This document shows positions 47,777 to 56,745 of a stretch of 64,000 nt of DNA, piece after piece. The translations under genes were made by a program, and so were the position numbers. Numbering within the stretch: the first letter of the stretch is position 1; every line of letters begins with the position of its first letter. The DNA lies in assembly GCF_003590835.1 (NCBI RefSeq), contig NZ_QYUQ01000002.1:1240001-1304000 (forward strand), in the 5' to 3' direction. The notes under the pieces were generated by a model that did not search any database, was not told where the DNA came from, and was given only the letters and a program-made list of their open reading frames with translations. This DNA comes from Noviherbaspirillum sedimenti. Its GTDB lineage: Bacteria; Pseudomonadota; Gammaproteobacteria; Burkholderiales; Burkholderiaceae_D.

Positions 47777-47800
47777 CGCGCTTGGCTGTTCTGGCAACAG

Positions 47801-48376
47801 CTAGGCCGACGCCGCGGCAGCCTGGCTCGCCTGCACACTGGCGCCCATTTCCGCCAGAACCCCCACCTCATCCACCGACAGCACATGGTTGACGTTGAGA
47901 AGGATGACAAATTTGCCGTCGACCTTGCCCATGCCCTGGATGAAATCGGTGCGGATTCTTGCGCCGAACGCCGGCGGCGGCTCGATCTCGGATGCGGCGA
48001 TCTCCAGCACCGCATTGACCGCATCGACGATCACGCCGATGTCCTGGCGCTCCTCGCCGGTATCGACTTCGACGATCACGATGCAGGTGCGCTTGCCTAT
48101 CTCGGATGCGTGTTTGCCGAAGCGCGCCGACAAATCCATCACCGGCACCACCGCGCCGCGCAGATTGATCACGCCGCGGATACAGTCCGGCATCATCGGC
48201 ACCTCGGTCAAGCCGCGATATTCGATGATTTCCTTGATCGCCAGAATGCCGATGGCGAATACCTCGCCGCCGAGCATGAATGTCAGGTACTGGGCCTTCT
48301 CCGCGATAAGCTGCTGTGCCGAGGCAAGCGCCGGCGCAGCCCGCCTGCCATCAGTCTGAACAAGTGCATTCATCAT
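47801..48376 (-). CDS. cheW: Chemotaxis coupling protein CheW (module 2)
   Basis: 191-residue scaffold joining CheA to receptors. CheW core with FMLGGEVFAIGILAIKEIIE, PDCIRGVINLRGAVVPVMDL and the C-terminal VILLNVNHVL. It has ~25 extra N-terminal residues and an Ala/Ser-rich tail. Two adjacent ATGs (48376, 48373). Confidence 0.96.
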   Translation of the reverse strand: MMNALVQTDGRRAAPALASAQQLIAEKAQYLTFMLGGEVFAIGILAIKEIIEYRGLTEVPMMPDCIRGVINLRGAVVPVMDLSARFGKHASEIGKRTCIVIVEVDTGEERQDIGVIVDAVNAVLEIAASEIEPPPAFGARIRTDFIQGMGKVDGKFVILLNVNHVLSVDEVGVLAEMGASVQASQAAAASA

Positions 48377-48385
48377 GGCGTCCCT

Positions 48386-50041
48386 TTAGTATTTGCTGAA
48401 TTGTGCCTCGTCCAATTCGGACGTAGCGGCCAGCACAAGATTGCCGGCCATCTTGACGCCGCCAGGGTTTCTGGACATCGCCTTTTGCGCCTGGGCGGTT
48501 TTGTGCGCCGGCGCAAATTGCGCGTTCCTGGCTTTTTCCAGCTTGAAGAAGGCCATGGTCTGCTGCAATTGTTCCGCCTGGCTGCTCATTTCCTCCGCCG
48601 TCGCCGCCAGTTCTTCCGAACTCGAGGCGTTTTGCTGGGTGGTCTGGCTCAGTTGCCCCACCGCCGAATTGATCTGGGCGACCCCGGACGACTGCTCTTC
48701 CGACGCCGCCGTGATTTCCTGCACCAGGTCGGAAGTCTTCTTGATGTTCGGCACCATCTCATCGAGCAGCTTGCCCGCCTTCTCGGCCAGGCCAACGCTG
48801 CTGGCAGCGACTTCGCCGATTTCCTGCGCCGCCACCTGGCTGCGTTCAGCCAGCTTGCGCACCTCGGCGGCCACCACCGCAAAGCCCTTGCCGTGTTCGC
48901 CGGCGCGCGCCGCCTCGATGGCAGCGTTCAAGGCCAGCAAGTTAGTCTGGTAAGCGATGTCGTCGATAATGCCGATCTTCTTGGCGATCTGCTGCATAGC
49001 CGCGACCGTCGATTTGACTGCTTCGCCGCCTTCCATGGCTTCCTTGGCCGCCTTGCTGGCCATGCCGTCGGTAACTTTTGCATTCTCGGTGTTTTGCGAG
49101 ATCGATGCCGTCATCTGCTCGATCGACGCGCTGGTTTCTTCCACACCGGCGGCCTGTTCGCTGGAAGCCTGTGACAGCGATTGCGCCGTTGCGCTCACTT
49201 CCTCGGAAGCATTGGCAAGCGCATGGGCGCCGCCGCTGACGTCCGCCACTACTTGCGAGAGTTTTTCGACCATTTTTTGCATCGATTGCAGCAGTTGACC
49301 GGTCTCATCCTTGGCGGTCGATTCGATCTTCACCGTCAAATCGCCTTCGGCCAGGCGGTCGGCCGCTCCCACGGCCCGCTCCAGCGGGCGCGTCACGCTG
49401 CGGCTGATGAAAAATCCCAGGGCGAGCCCTAACAGCACGCCAATTGCGATTGCGCTGCTCATCAAGGTCCGGCTGCGTTCGTACATGAGCGTCGTTTCCG
49501 CCGCATTGGCTTTCGCCCGCGCCTCTTTTTGCTTGGTCAATTCAGTGATCATGTCATCCAAGGCATTTTCCTTGCTGCGGACGGCCTGGAGCGATTGGGT
49601 CAATGCCTCGCTGCGCTGCTGTAACTTCTCGGCCGCCGCAAGCGTCAGGGCTTGTTGCATTTCCTTTTGATACTCTTCCTGGGTTTTTTCGAACGAGGCG
49701 AAAATTTCCTTTGCGCGGTCAGTGACGAACAAGGGCTTGGCCTTGTCCAGGTATTCCTTGACTGCGGTGCTGGACTTAGTGAGCGAAGCCAAATGACGCT
49801 CCCTCTCTTCCTGCGAGGTAGCAAGAAGAAAATTCGAACGTGCACGCCCGATATAGATCAGGTTGATGTTGGCTTCCTTGATGTAGGATAGTCCAAGCAA
49901 TTCATTCAGATACATTTCGTCGGACATGTCGCTGAGCTTGCTTGCATTCGAAATGCCGATGGCGCCCACCACGATGCTGATCGCCGCAACCAGCACGAAT
50001 CCGACTATCAGCCTTACTCCGATTTTCACGTTCGAAAACAC
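48386..50041 (-). CDS. Methyl-accepting chemotaxis protein (module 2)
   Basis: 551-residue transmembrane receptor. Transmembrane helix 1 ~8-30, periplasmic four-helix-bundle-type sensor ~31-190, helix 2 ~192-212, HAMP, and a signalling hairpin with the conserved tip ([40 protein letters not shown]). The C-terminus (LDEAQFSKY) lacks a W-containing tether pentapeptide. Ligand unknown. Lies between cheA and cheW of the extra module. Confidence 0.95.
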   Translation of the reverse strand: MFSNVKIGVRLIVGFVLVAAISIVVGAIGISNASKLSDMSDEMYLNELLGLSYIKEANINLIYIGRARSNFLLATSQEERERHLASLTKSSTAVKEYLDKAKPLFVTDRAKEIFASFEKTQEEYQKEMQQALTLAAAEKLQQRSEALTQSLQAVRSKENALDDMITELTKQKEARAKANAAETTLMYERSRTLMSSAIAIGVLLGLALGFFISRSVTRPLERAVGAADRLAEGDLTVKIESTAKDETGQLLQSMQKMVEKLSQVVADVSGGAHALANASEEVSATAQSLSQASSEQAAGVEETSASIEQMTASISQNTENAKVTDGMASKAAKEAMEGGEAVKSTVAAMQQIAKKIGIIDDIAYQTNLLALNAAIEAARAGEHGKGFAVVAAEVRKLAERSQVAAQEIGEVAASSVGLAEKAGKLLDEMVPNIKKTSDLVQEITAASEEQSSGVAQINSAVGQLSQTTQQNASSSEELAATAEEMSSQAEQLQQTMAFFKLEKARNAQFAPAHKTAQAQKAMSRNPGGVKMAGNLVLAATSELDEAQFSKY

Positions 50042-50104
50042 GATGATTACTCCCTATTGTTAACAACCAGATGTGAACTATCCATTTGCAAAATCTTCCC
50101 TGAT

Positions 50105-52279
50105 TCAGGCGGCCATCTGCCGCGTGTCCTTTTCTTCTATGGTCCTGAACAAGGCGGTGACATCGAGAATGAGCGCCACCTCACCGGTGCCGAGTATGCT
50201 GGAGCCGCTGATGCAATCGACCCGGTTGAACAACGTGCCGAGCGGCTTGATCACGGTCTGGAATTCGCCGAGCAGGTTATCCACCACCAATCCGGCCTTG
50301 CGGCCGGCGTGCTTGAGCACCACGATGCTTTGGCGGCGCCCGGCCGCGCCTTCCACCTTGAACAATTCGCGCAGCCGGATGAACGGCAGCACTTCGCCGC
50401 GCAGGTTGGTGTAGTCGTGGCCGGGTTCCGCCGAAAATTCGACGCATTCTTCGATCATATCGAGAGGGATGACGAATACCGATTTGCCGAGTCCGACCAG
50501 GAAGCCGTCGATGATGGCGAGCGTAAGCGGCAGGCGCACCGTGACCGTCGTGCCAGCGCCTTCCACGCTGCTGACCTCGACGCTGCCGCGCAGCGCGGCG
50601 ATGTTGCGCTTCACCACGTCCATCCCGACGCCGCGTCCCGACAGGTTGGTGACCTGGTCGGCGGTGGAAAATCCCGGCTCGAAAATCAGGTTGTAGATCT
50701 CGGCATCGGCAAGGTTGCGGCCTGGCTCGATCAAGCCGCGTTCGATCGCTTTCTCCAGGATCTTGTCGTGGCGCAGGCCGCCGCCGTCGTCGCTGACTTC
50801 GATGACGATGCAGCCGGAGTCGTGATAGGCGTTGAGCTTGACGCTGCCTTGGGCCGGCTTGCCGCGCGCGATGCGCGCGTCCGCCGCTTCGATGCCGTGG
50901 TCGATCGCATTGCGCACCAGGTGGGTCAGGGGATCGGCGATCTTTTCCACGACCGTCTTGTCGAGTTCGGTCTCCTCGCCGCTCACGGAAAGTTCGATGC
51001 TCTTGCCGGTTTCCCGCGACACGTCATGGACGACACGCTGAAAGCGGTTGAAGGTCGCGCCGATCTTGACCATGCGCAGCTGCAGCGCGCTGTCGCGCAC
51101 CTCCTCGACCAGATGGGACAGCGTCGACGTGCTTTCCTGCAGCTCGTTGTTCTGCGCGCGCCGCGCGACCAGGTTGGCGCTCGCCGCCGCGATAATCAAT
51201 TCGCCGACCAGATTGATCAATTGGTCGAGCTTGTCGGCATCGACCCGGATCGAGCTGTTTTCCTGCGCCTTCAACTCCTTGACATGCTTTTGCTTGGCCA
51301 GCGCGGCCTCGACCACGGCGGGCTGCACCATGCCTTGTTCGACCAGGATCGCGCCGATCGGTTGCGCCGGCGCGTCGCCCGGCTGCGCCGATTGCGCATC
51401 GAGCGTCGCGTCGAGCTCGTTCTGCGTCAGGGTGCCGCAACGCACCAGTATTTCGCCCAACCTGGCATTTTCTTCGGGCAGCTCGCGGATCAGCCGGATG
51501 TATTCCGCAATCCGGCTGTTCGGCGGCAGGATGCGAATATGACAGTCGTCGCGCACGAATTCAAAGACGTTTTCGATGGCCGACTTGTCGGCGTCGCTCG
51601 CAAACGCAATCTCGAAGCCGAGATAGCAATACTCCGGATCCAGCTCTTCCAGGCCCGGCGCCGCGTCCGGCAAGGTAACGATGCCGGTGATCCTGCCCAG
51701 CGTGCCCAGGTAGCGTATGAACGACAGCGGATCCATGCCGTTGCGCAACACGTCGCCGCCGAAGCGCAGGGAGATATGCCATTGGTCAGGCTCGCCCGCC
51801 GCGCCGTCGATGCGTTCGAAGGTTTCGGCTGCCGGCGGCGCCGCAACCACCGACAGCTCCGCCGGCAACTCCGCCTGCGGCTGGATTCCGGCCCCAAAGC
51901 CGCGCAGCTGCGCGACGAGCGCGACGCCGCGCTGCGCGGTCGCCTCGTCCGTCCCGATCGGCTTGCTTTCCACCGCATCGATCAGCGCCCCGATATGGTC
52001 GCTGCATGACAGCAGCAGGACAATCAAGTCATCCACGACCTCGATCCTGCCGTCCCGCACCTGATCGAGCACGCTCTCGACCACGTGCGTGAAGGCGACG
52101 ATATGGTCGAGGCTGAACAGGCCGGCGGAACCCTTGATAGTGTGCGCGGCGCGGAAGATCGCATTGACCGTCTCATCCCTGGCTTGCGTCTGTTCGACCG
52201 TCAGCAGCGCGTTTTCCATTTCTTCCAGCAATTCGCGGCTTTCGACGATGAAGGTCTGCAGCGCACTGTCAAGATTCAT
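50105..52279 (-). CDS. cheA: Chemotaxis histidine kinase CheA with MshEN-like insert (module 2)
   Basis: 724 residues. P1 with phospho-acceptor H46 (AIFRAAHTIKG), a P2-like region ~165-255, an unusual segment 273-330, dimerisation domain P3 ~340-400, ATPase P4 (N-box HLVRNAIDHG, G1 DDGGGL, G2 [13 protein letters not shown]) and the CheW-like P5 to the end. Residues 273-296 and 307-330 are two 24-residue copies of the pattern RLGxxLVxxGxLxxxxLxxxLxxQ, the c-di-GMP-binding motif pair of MshEN domains. Overlaps the STAS gene by 11 bases. Confidence 0.95.
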   Translation of the reverse strand: MNLDSALQTFIVESRELLEEMENALLTVEQTQARDETVNAIFRAAHTIKGSAGLFSLDHIVAFTHVVESVLDQVRDGRIEVVDDLIVLLLSCSDHIGALIDAVESKPIGTDEATAQRGVALVAQLRGFGAGIQPQAELPAELSVVAAPPAAETFERIDGAAGEPDQWHISLRFGGDVLRNGMDPLSFIRYLGTLGRITGIVTLPDAAPGLEELDPEYCYLGFEIAFASDADKSAIENVFEFVRDDCHIRILPPNSRIAEYIRLIRELPEENARLGEILVRCGTLTQNELDATLDAQSAQPGDAPAQPIGAILVEQGMVQPAVVEAALAKQKHVKELKAQENSSIRVDADKLDQLINLVGELIIAAASANLVARRAQNNELQESTSTLSHLVEEVRDSALQLRMVKIGATFNRFQRVVHDVSRETGKSIELSVSGEETELDKTVVEKIADPLTHLVRNAIDHGIEAADARIARGKPAQGSVKLNAYHDSGCIVIEVSDDGGGLRHDKILEKAIERGLIEPGRNLADAEIYNLIFEPGFSTADQVTNLSGRGVGMDVVKRNIAALRGSVEVSSVEGAGTTVTVRLPLTLAIIDGFLVGLGKSVFVIPLDMIEECVEFSAEPGHDYTNLRGEVLPFIRLRELFKVEGAAGRRQSIVVLKHAGRKAGLVVDNLLGEFQTVIKPLGTLFNRVDCISGSSILGTGEVALILDVTALFRTIEEKDTRQMAA

Positions 52280-52646
52280 TGGAAGCCCTCGCTGATGCAG
52301 TGGCGGAGGCGCGGCCCGTTGCCGGCGCCGCCTGTGGCGGAATGACGACCGGGTCGCCGAAATACGCGCCCAGGTCGAACAGCTCGAAAACCTCGAGCAC
52401 GGCCGCGCTATGCGCCGTCAGGCGCAGTTCGCGCTGCCGCGCCTGCGCCGCTTTTTTTGCCGCCATCAACAGCTGCACGCCTGCGGTGTCGAACTCGGTG
52501 ACCGCGGACAGGTCGATTTCCAGCGTCGCCGAGTTGTCCAGCGACGCCAGCAGCATGCTCTTGAGTTCGGCGGCCCGGAATATGCTCATCTCGCCCTCGA
52601 TGCGCAGCACGGACGCGCCGCTGTCGGGATTTGCCGCCTTTGTCAT
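52269..52646 (-). CDS. STAS-domain protein in the chemotaxis operon
   Basis: 125-residue anti-sigma-factor-antagonist-type domain. Core motif EIDLSAVTEFDTAGVQLLMA: the phosphorylatable position after the conserved Asp is Thr54, not the usual Ser. The C-terminal ~25 residues are Pro/Ala/Ser-rich. The start is ATG 52646, which overlaps the cheY stop (ATGA). The tight cheY-STAS-cheA coupling suggests a role in the signalling array, but partner and function are unknown. Confidence 0.88.
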   Translation of the reverse strand: MTKAANPDSGASVLRIEGEMSIFRAAELKSMLLASLDNSATLEIDLSAVTEFDTAGVQLLMAAKKAAQARQRELRLTAHSAAVLEVFELFDLGAYFGDPVVIPPQAAPATGRASATASARASNES

Positions 52647-53011
52647 GGCAGCACCAGCTTTTGCACCGCGCCGAGCATCTGCTCCGGCTTGAAGGGCTTC
52701 ACCATCCACGCCTTGGCGCCAGCGGCCTGGCCTTCCTGTTTTTTGGCTTCCTGCGATTCGGTTGTCAGCATGATGACCGGCGTGAACTTGTAGCTCGGCA
52801 TCTGCTTCAGCGCGCGGACGAAGCTGATGCCGTCCATGTTCGGCATGTTGACGTCGCTGATGATGAGATGGACCTTTTGCCCATTGAGCTTGCTAAGGGC
52901 ATCTTGCCCGTCCCGCCCTTCGATCACATCGTAACCCGCGCGTTTCAGCGCGATACTGACGACCTGCCTCAGCGAGACGGAATCGTCCACGATCATGATG
53001 GTTTTCGCCAT
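52643..53011 (-). CDS. cheY: Response regulator CheY-like (module 2)
   Basis: 122-residue single receiver domain. D9-D10 acidic pair, phospho-acceptor D53 (IISDVNMPNMDG), switch Thr in MLTTES and Lys in VKPFKP. More like the CheY paralogues of accessory chemotaxis systems than the motor-type CheY at 56188 (no Trp after the Asp). Coupled to STAS and cheA. Confidence 0.94.
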   Translation of the reverse strand: MAKTIMIVDDSVSLRQVVSIALKRAGYDVIEGRDGQDALSKLNGQKVHLIISDVNMPNMDGISFVRALKQMPSYKFTPVIMLTTESQEAKKQEGQAAGAKAWMVKPFKPEQMLGAVQKLVLP

Positions 53012-53019
53012 GCTACCTC

Positions 53020-54303
53020 CTAGAAAAATGTGACGTCGCTATCTTTCCGCTCTGCTTCCTCTTCGCCGTCGTGAATCGCGCGTTCCTCCGCCATCGCGTA
53101 AGTCCGTTCAAGTTCGGCAAGCAAGGCTTGCGGATCAAGCGGCTGCAATACGCCGCTTTGCGCAAATTGCAGACGGTTTTGTTCCAGGTAATCCGGCAGG
53201 CGCTCGATATTGCCCTTGACATGGCTCATGATCTGGCTGATGCGATCCTGGAACTGCAGTTGCACCAGCGCTTCCCCGACTTCCGATTTGATGCCGATGC
53301 TTTCGTCTTTGAGCAGGCTGCTGGAACGGACCAGGGCATCGGTGATGTTTCTGAAGTCCGCCAGCACCGAATCGATAGCCGCTTCCGACACGGACATCGA
53401 CTGGCTTTCATTGCTCATCGACTCTTGCGCCGCCTCGCAAGTGGCGACGATCGCCGTGCTGATCACATCGACTTTCCCGGCGATGCGCTTGCCGGTTTCG
53501 CCGGACAGCGTGGACAGGTTGCGGAACTCTTTTGCGACCACCGCAAAGCCGCGGCCCGCCTCTCCGACGCGGGCCGCCTCGATGGCGGCATTCAAGGCGA
53601 GCAGGTTGGCCTGCGCGGCAATGCTGGCGACATCGGCGGCCATCCGTTGCAGCTCTTCGATGAAGCGGTCCAGGCCCTGGACTTTTTCCAGCATCGCCGC
53701 CTTGCTGCTCATGGCCGATTTAAGCGAGGCGATCACCGCGCCGAGCTCTTGTTCGCTGCGGGCGAAGACTGCGACCAGCCCATCGCCGCCATCTTCGATG
53801 GATGCCGTCGCCGTGCCGGAGTCCAGGACCACTTGATCCAGCTTGTCGACGATGCCGGAAAACCTGGCGACCAGCTCCGATACCGCGGTTTCGGACTGGC
53901 TCATCGACGCCTCGATCTGTGCGGCCCATACCGGCACCAGCATGCCGCCGAAGCGCTGCCGTTGCGCCATGTAGGTATCGAGCGAGCGGACCAATTCGTC
54001 CTGCTTGGCCGCGATGCGCATGCCGGCGGCGATGCCGGCGGCGCCAAGCATCAAGGCGACGAGCACGGCGCCCCAACTCCAGCCGCCGGCCAGCAAAACC
54101 GCCGCCGCGCCGGCGAGTCCCAGCGCACCCGGAAATAACAGGTGCATATGTCGCCGGTCGAAATGTTTCACTGCTCGGTCCAGGTTAAGCATCAATCTTG
54201 CGACCCGGTGTAACGATTCTTCGGCAGCGGCGTTATTGATCCATGCTTGAATGGGATTCCAGACTCCGCAAAGAACAGCGTTCGCCGCCAACTCGACAAG
54301 CAT
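53020..54303 (-). CDS. MCP-like signalling protein with CheZ-like C-terminal motif
   Basis: 427 residues from ATG 54303; TTG 54309 and ATG 54192 are alternatives and the start is uncertain. Two closely spaced hydrophobic helices (~53-95 region) with no periplasmic sensor, then a cytoplasmic helical part with the MCP hairpin tip ([34 protein letters not shown]). The last ~90 residues depart from MCPs: [11 protein letters not shown] with D353 and Q357 spaced as in the CheZ catalytic signature (FQDLTGQ-type), and an acidic tail ending DVTFF. It is first in the operon with cheY. It could dephosphorylate CheY as well as, or instead of, acting as a receptor; this is inference. Confidence 0.8.
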   Translation of the reverse strand: MLVELAANAVLCGVWNPIQAWINNAAAEESLHRVARLMLNLDRAVKHFDRRHMHLLFPGALGLAGAAAVLLAGGWSWGAVLVALMLGAAGIAAGMRIAAKQDELVRSLDTYMAQRQRFGGMLVPVWAAQIEASMSQSETAVSELVARFSGIVDKLDQVVLDSGTATASIEDGGDGLVAVFARSEQELGAVIASLKSAMSSKAAMLEKVQGLDRFIEELQRMAADVASIAAQANLLALNAAIEAARVGEAGRGFAVVAKEFRNLSTLSGETGKRIAGKVDVISTAIVATCEAAQESMSNESQSMSVSEAAIDSVLADFRNITDALVRSSSLLKDESIGIKSEVGEALVQLQFQDRISQIMSHVKGNIERLPDYLEQNRLQFAQSGVLQPLDPQALLAELERTYAMAEERAIHDGEEEAERKDSDVTFF

Positions 54304-54461
54304 GGGCAAACAGCGTACTTATTCGATTTCATGCCGCGAACTTCGCAATAGGTATGATGCGCATTAGTCCCGGGTCGCCGCGATGCTTGCTTTGGTCTTC
54401 GAACAAGGTTCTTCATTCACGCGTCAAAAGTGGATTACTTAAAAGAATTCGGCCAAAAAAA

Positions 54462-54486
54462 ACAACTCTACTAGTTGTCTATCAAC
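54462..54486 (+). promoter_or_regulatory. Overlapping palindromes upstream of the XRE regulator
   Basis: ACAACT-N5-AGTTGT (54462-54478) overlaps GTTG-N5-CAAC (54474-54486) in a markedly AT-rich stretch (54420-54546) between two divergent genes. It has the form of an operator, possibly for the adjacent HTH protein. No confident -35/-10 pair was identified. Confidence 0.45.
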
Positions 54487-54546
54487 ATATACCATCATTC
54501 AACATAAATTGTCGAGTGTCAACATTTTTAGTCAAAAAAACGATAT

Positions 54547-54897
54547 ATGGAACATGCAAAAAAACCGACAACGGCGGAAGAGCTTGGAATTCGTCTGGGC
54601 CAAAAAATTGCCAGGTACAGGAAAGAAAAAAGAATGACGCAAGCGATGCTTGCCGAAATCGTGTGCGTGGATAAGGAGACGATTTCCCGCTTTGAGCGTG
54701 GAACGGCGCTGCCCTCGCTGTTGCGGCTATTCGAGATCGCGCAGGCGCTTGAGGTCGGCGTGGGCGATTTGCTTGCCGAGGCAAGTTCGCTTGCGCAGGA
54801 TACGGAACGTTCCGTGGCGGGGATATTTGACGAGATCAGTCCGGCAGATCAGAAGCTTTTGGGGCAGATCTCCGGCCTTTTAAGGAACAGGAAATAA
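54547..54897 (+). CDS. XRE-family helix-turn-helix regulator
   Basis: 116 residues. Residues ~13-68 form a Cro/CI-type HTH (LGQKIARYRKEKRMTQAMLA, CVDKETISRFERGTALPSLL), followed by a short C-terminal helical tail. Only plus-strand gene in 34.4-64 kb. Its upstream region is AT-rich, with overlapping palindromes. It sits between the two chemotaxis modules, so it may regulate one of them or be a remnant of insertion. Target unknown. Confidence 0.88.
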   Translation: MEHAKKPTTAEELGIRLGQKIARYRKEKRMTQAMLAEIVCVDKETISRFERGTALPSLLRLFEIAQALEVGVGDLLAEASSLAQDTERSVAGIFDEISPADQKLLGQISGLLRNRK

Positions 54898-54900
54898 AAT

Positions 54901-54956
54901 ATTCGCTTTTTAGGCGAATCGATGCCTTGAAATCGACACGCGATTCAATGGCATCG
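54901..54956. terminator. Two stacked hairpins between convergent genes
   Basis: ATTCGC-N7-GCGAAT (54901-54919), then an imperfect long hairpin beginning CGATGCC and ending GGCATCG (54920-54956, loop ACACG). They separate the XRE gene (+) from the EAL-HDOD gene (-). On the minus strand the first hairpin is followed by a T-rich stretch, so it may terminate the EAL-HDOD transcript. Confidence 0.5.
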
Positions 54957-54982
54957 TTCGCATTAATCCTGGATGGCGCCGC

Positions 54983-56191
54983 TCACAGCTTCAGGCTTTG
55001 CGCCCAGGCCAGCGCCGACAGGTGTGCTTCGTTGACTTGCGCGGGACTGACAAAAAGCGAATCAGCCAGCGCGCCGATTGCGCCAGTATTCCCCTGCTCG
55101 CAGGCTTCGGCCAGGGTCAGGAAAGGCCCGTAGATACCCTGGCGTTTGAGCAGCGCCTCGTTCACTTGCTCGGTCAGCGGGATATTCTCCAGCACGGTTT
55201 CCATCGGCATGCCCAGCAAACGATCCAGCAGCGAAAACATGCCGGCAACGAACAGGTTTTCCGCCTCGTTCTTCGGCAGCAGGCTGGTGCCCAGCAACTC
55301 GACGAAACGGCCGCGCACGACCGCCGTCTGCATCAGCACCGGCGACTGCGCGCTGGTGCTGGCGGTGGCCAGCAGCACCGACAGCCAGCGGTACAGGGGC
55401 GAATAGCCGAGCATGGTCACTGCATGACGCAGCGACTGGATCTCGGTACCGAGCCCGAATCCTGCCGAATTGATATAGGTCAGCAGCTTGTAGGACAGCG
55501 CGGCGTCGCGTTTCAATAACGCTTCCAGCTGGCGCACATCGGTGTTCTTGCGCACCATGTCCATCAATTGCAGGATCATGCTCTGCACCGGGTTCAGCCC
55601 GGTGGACTGGGTACCGGGGCGCTGGCTGGCATACAGGTTGCCGACAAAGGCATCGACGCCAAGCGCAGCGCAGGAATCGTATTCCTTCCAGTTGCTGATG
55701 CCGCGCCCGACCATGCGGATGGTCGATTGCTTCAGCGCGCCATGGATCCGCGCCTGCGATGCGAATGCGGCTTCGCCGAAGTCGATTTCCACCCACGAGG
55801 CCAGCAGCAGCAGGTTCTTGTCGTGCAGCAGCGCCTCGGCATCCCTCAGTGCGATGCCGTAACCGGCGCTGCGCAAGGCCTGCAGCGCGGCGGCGTGCTC
55901 GGTATTGGCGAGGTCTTGCGACAGCATGCACAATACGGTTTTATGCGGTGGCAGCGCCCCTAGCGCGAGCTCGGCCAGCAGCGCCGGGCCGGCTTGAATG
56001 AAAAGCAGGTTCTCGCCCAGCAACCAGTTGCCATCAGCATCGCACAGACATTCGGCGGCGACGCGCACCAGGTCGATCGCTTCTACATCGGCCACCGCAC
56101 CGACGCTGCCGTCAGGGCGGCGCCAACTCAATTCATAACCAAGAACACGCTGCTTCGGATCGAGCAGCGGTTCACGTACCAGAAAATTCAA
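54983..56191 (-). CDS. EAL-HDOD signalling protein (degenerate EAL)
   Basis: 402 residues. N-terminal ~190: EAL-type fold ([20 protein letters not shown]) but the catalytic ExL and downstream metal motifs are lost, so no phosphodiesterase activity is expected. C-terminal ~200: HDOD domain ([40 protein letters not shown]). Related YuxH/CdgJ-type proteins influence motility. It overlaps cheY by 4 bases and occupies the position usually held by cheZ. Confidence 0.9.
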   Translation of the reverse strand: MNFLVREPLLDPKQRVLGYELSWRRPDGSVGAVADVEAIDLVRVAAECLCDADGNWLLGENLLFIQAGPALLAELALGALPPHKTVLCMLSQDLANTEHAAALQALRSAGYGIALRDAEALLHDKNLLLLASWVEIDFGEAAFASQARIHGALKQSTIRMVGRGISNWKEYDSCAALGVDAFVGNLYASQRPGTQSTGLNPVQSMILQLMDMVRKNTDVRQLEALLKRDAALSYKLLTYINSAGFGLGTEIQSLRHAVTMLGYSPLYRWLSVLLATASTSAQSPVLMQTAVVRGRFVELLGTSLLPKNEAENLFVAGMFSLLDRLLGMPMETVLENIPLTEQVNEALLKRQGIYGPFLTLAEACEQGNTGAIGALADSLFVSPAQVNEAHLSALAWAQSLKL

Positions 56192-56586
56192 GCGCCCACC
56201 TTGTCCATTTTCTCGAAAATCTTGGTGAGCTTCTCATCCAGGGTCGCCGCCGTAAACGGCTTGACCACGTAGCCGTTGGCACCGGCCTGGGCCGCGGCGA
56301 TGATGTTTTCCTTCTTGGCTTCCGCGGTCACCATCAGCACGGGCAGCTTGGACAAGGCGGCATCGGCGCGGATATTCTGCAGCATGGTCAAGCCATCCAT
56401 GATCGGCATGTTCCAGTCCGAAATGACAAAGTCGAATTGCTCGGAACGCAGCTTGGCCAGCGCCATCGAACCATCTTCGGCTTCGTCGACATTGGTGTAC
56501 CCCAATTCCTTGAGCAGGTTGCGCACGATCCGCCGCATGGTCGAAAAATCGTCAACCACCAAAAATTTGGTATTCGGGTTAGCCAT
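56188..56586 (-). CDS. cheY: Chemotaxis response regulator CheY (flagellar motor type)
   Basis: 132 residues. Phospho-acceptor D57 followed by W58 ([13 protein letters not shown]), D12-D13 acidic pair, Thr in [10 protein letters not shown] and Lys in VVKPFTA, all as in enteric CheY that binds FliM. ATG 56586 is preceded by a ~160-base AT-rich gap that separates it from cheB and may hold its promoter. Confidence 0.97.
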   Translation of the reverse strand: MANPNTKFLVVDDFSTMRRIVRNLLKELGYTNVDEAEDGSMALAKLRSEQFDFVISDWNMPIMDGLTMLQNIRADAALSKLPVLMVTAEAKKENIIAAAQAGANGYVVKPFTAATLDEKLTKIFEKMDKVGA

Positions 56587-56745
56587 GAGTTACTCCATCA
56601 AATCTGAAAAAAATGCAGGCGTGAAAACCATGGCGCTATTATGCACCGAAGAAGCGGTATTGCTTAAGAGTAATAGTAGCAAAGATACGAATACCCAACA
56701 AAAACCGCATATTAATTATGTAATCGACAACCGCAACACCCGCAC

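Noticed and set aside
50057..52009. Long plus-strand open frame (650 codons) opposite cheA
   Set aside because: Antisense shadow; no ribosome site and no recognisable domain.
52647..52709. Longer STAS protein start at 52709
   Set aside because: Would overlap cheY by 67 bases; ATG 52646 forms a standard ATGA overlap and the family start fits.
56587..56745. TTGTTG-N17-TACTAT on the minus strand as a cheY promoter
   Set aside because: Only 3 of 6 and 4 of 6 consensus matches in an AT-rich gap; not distinguishable from chance.
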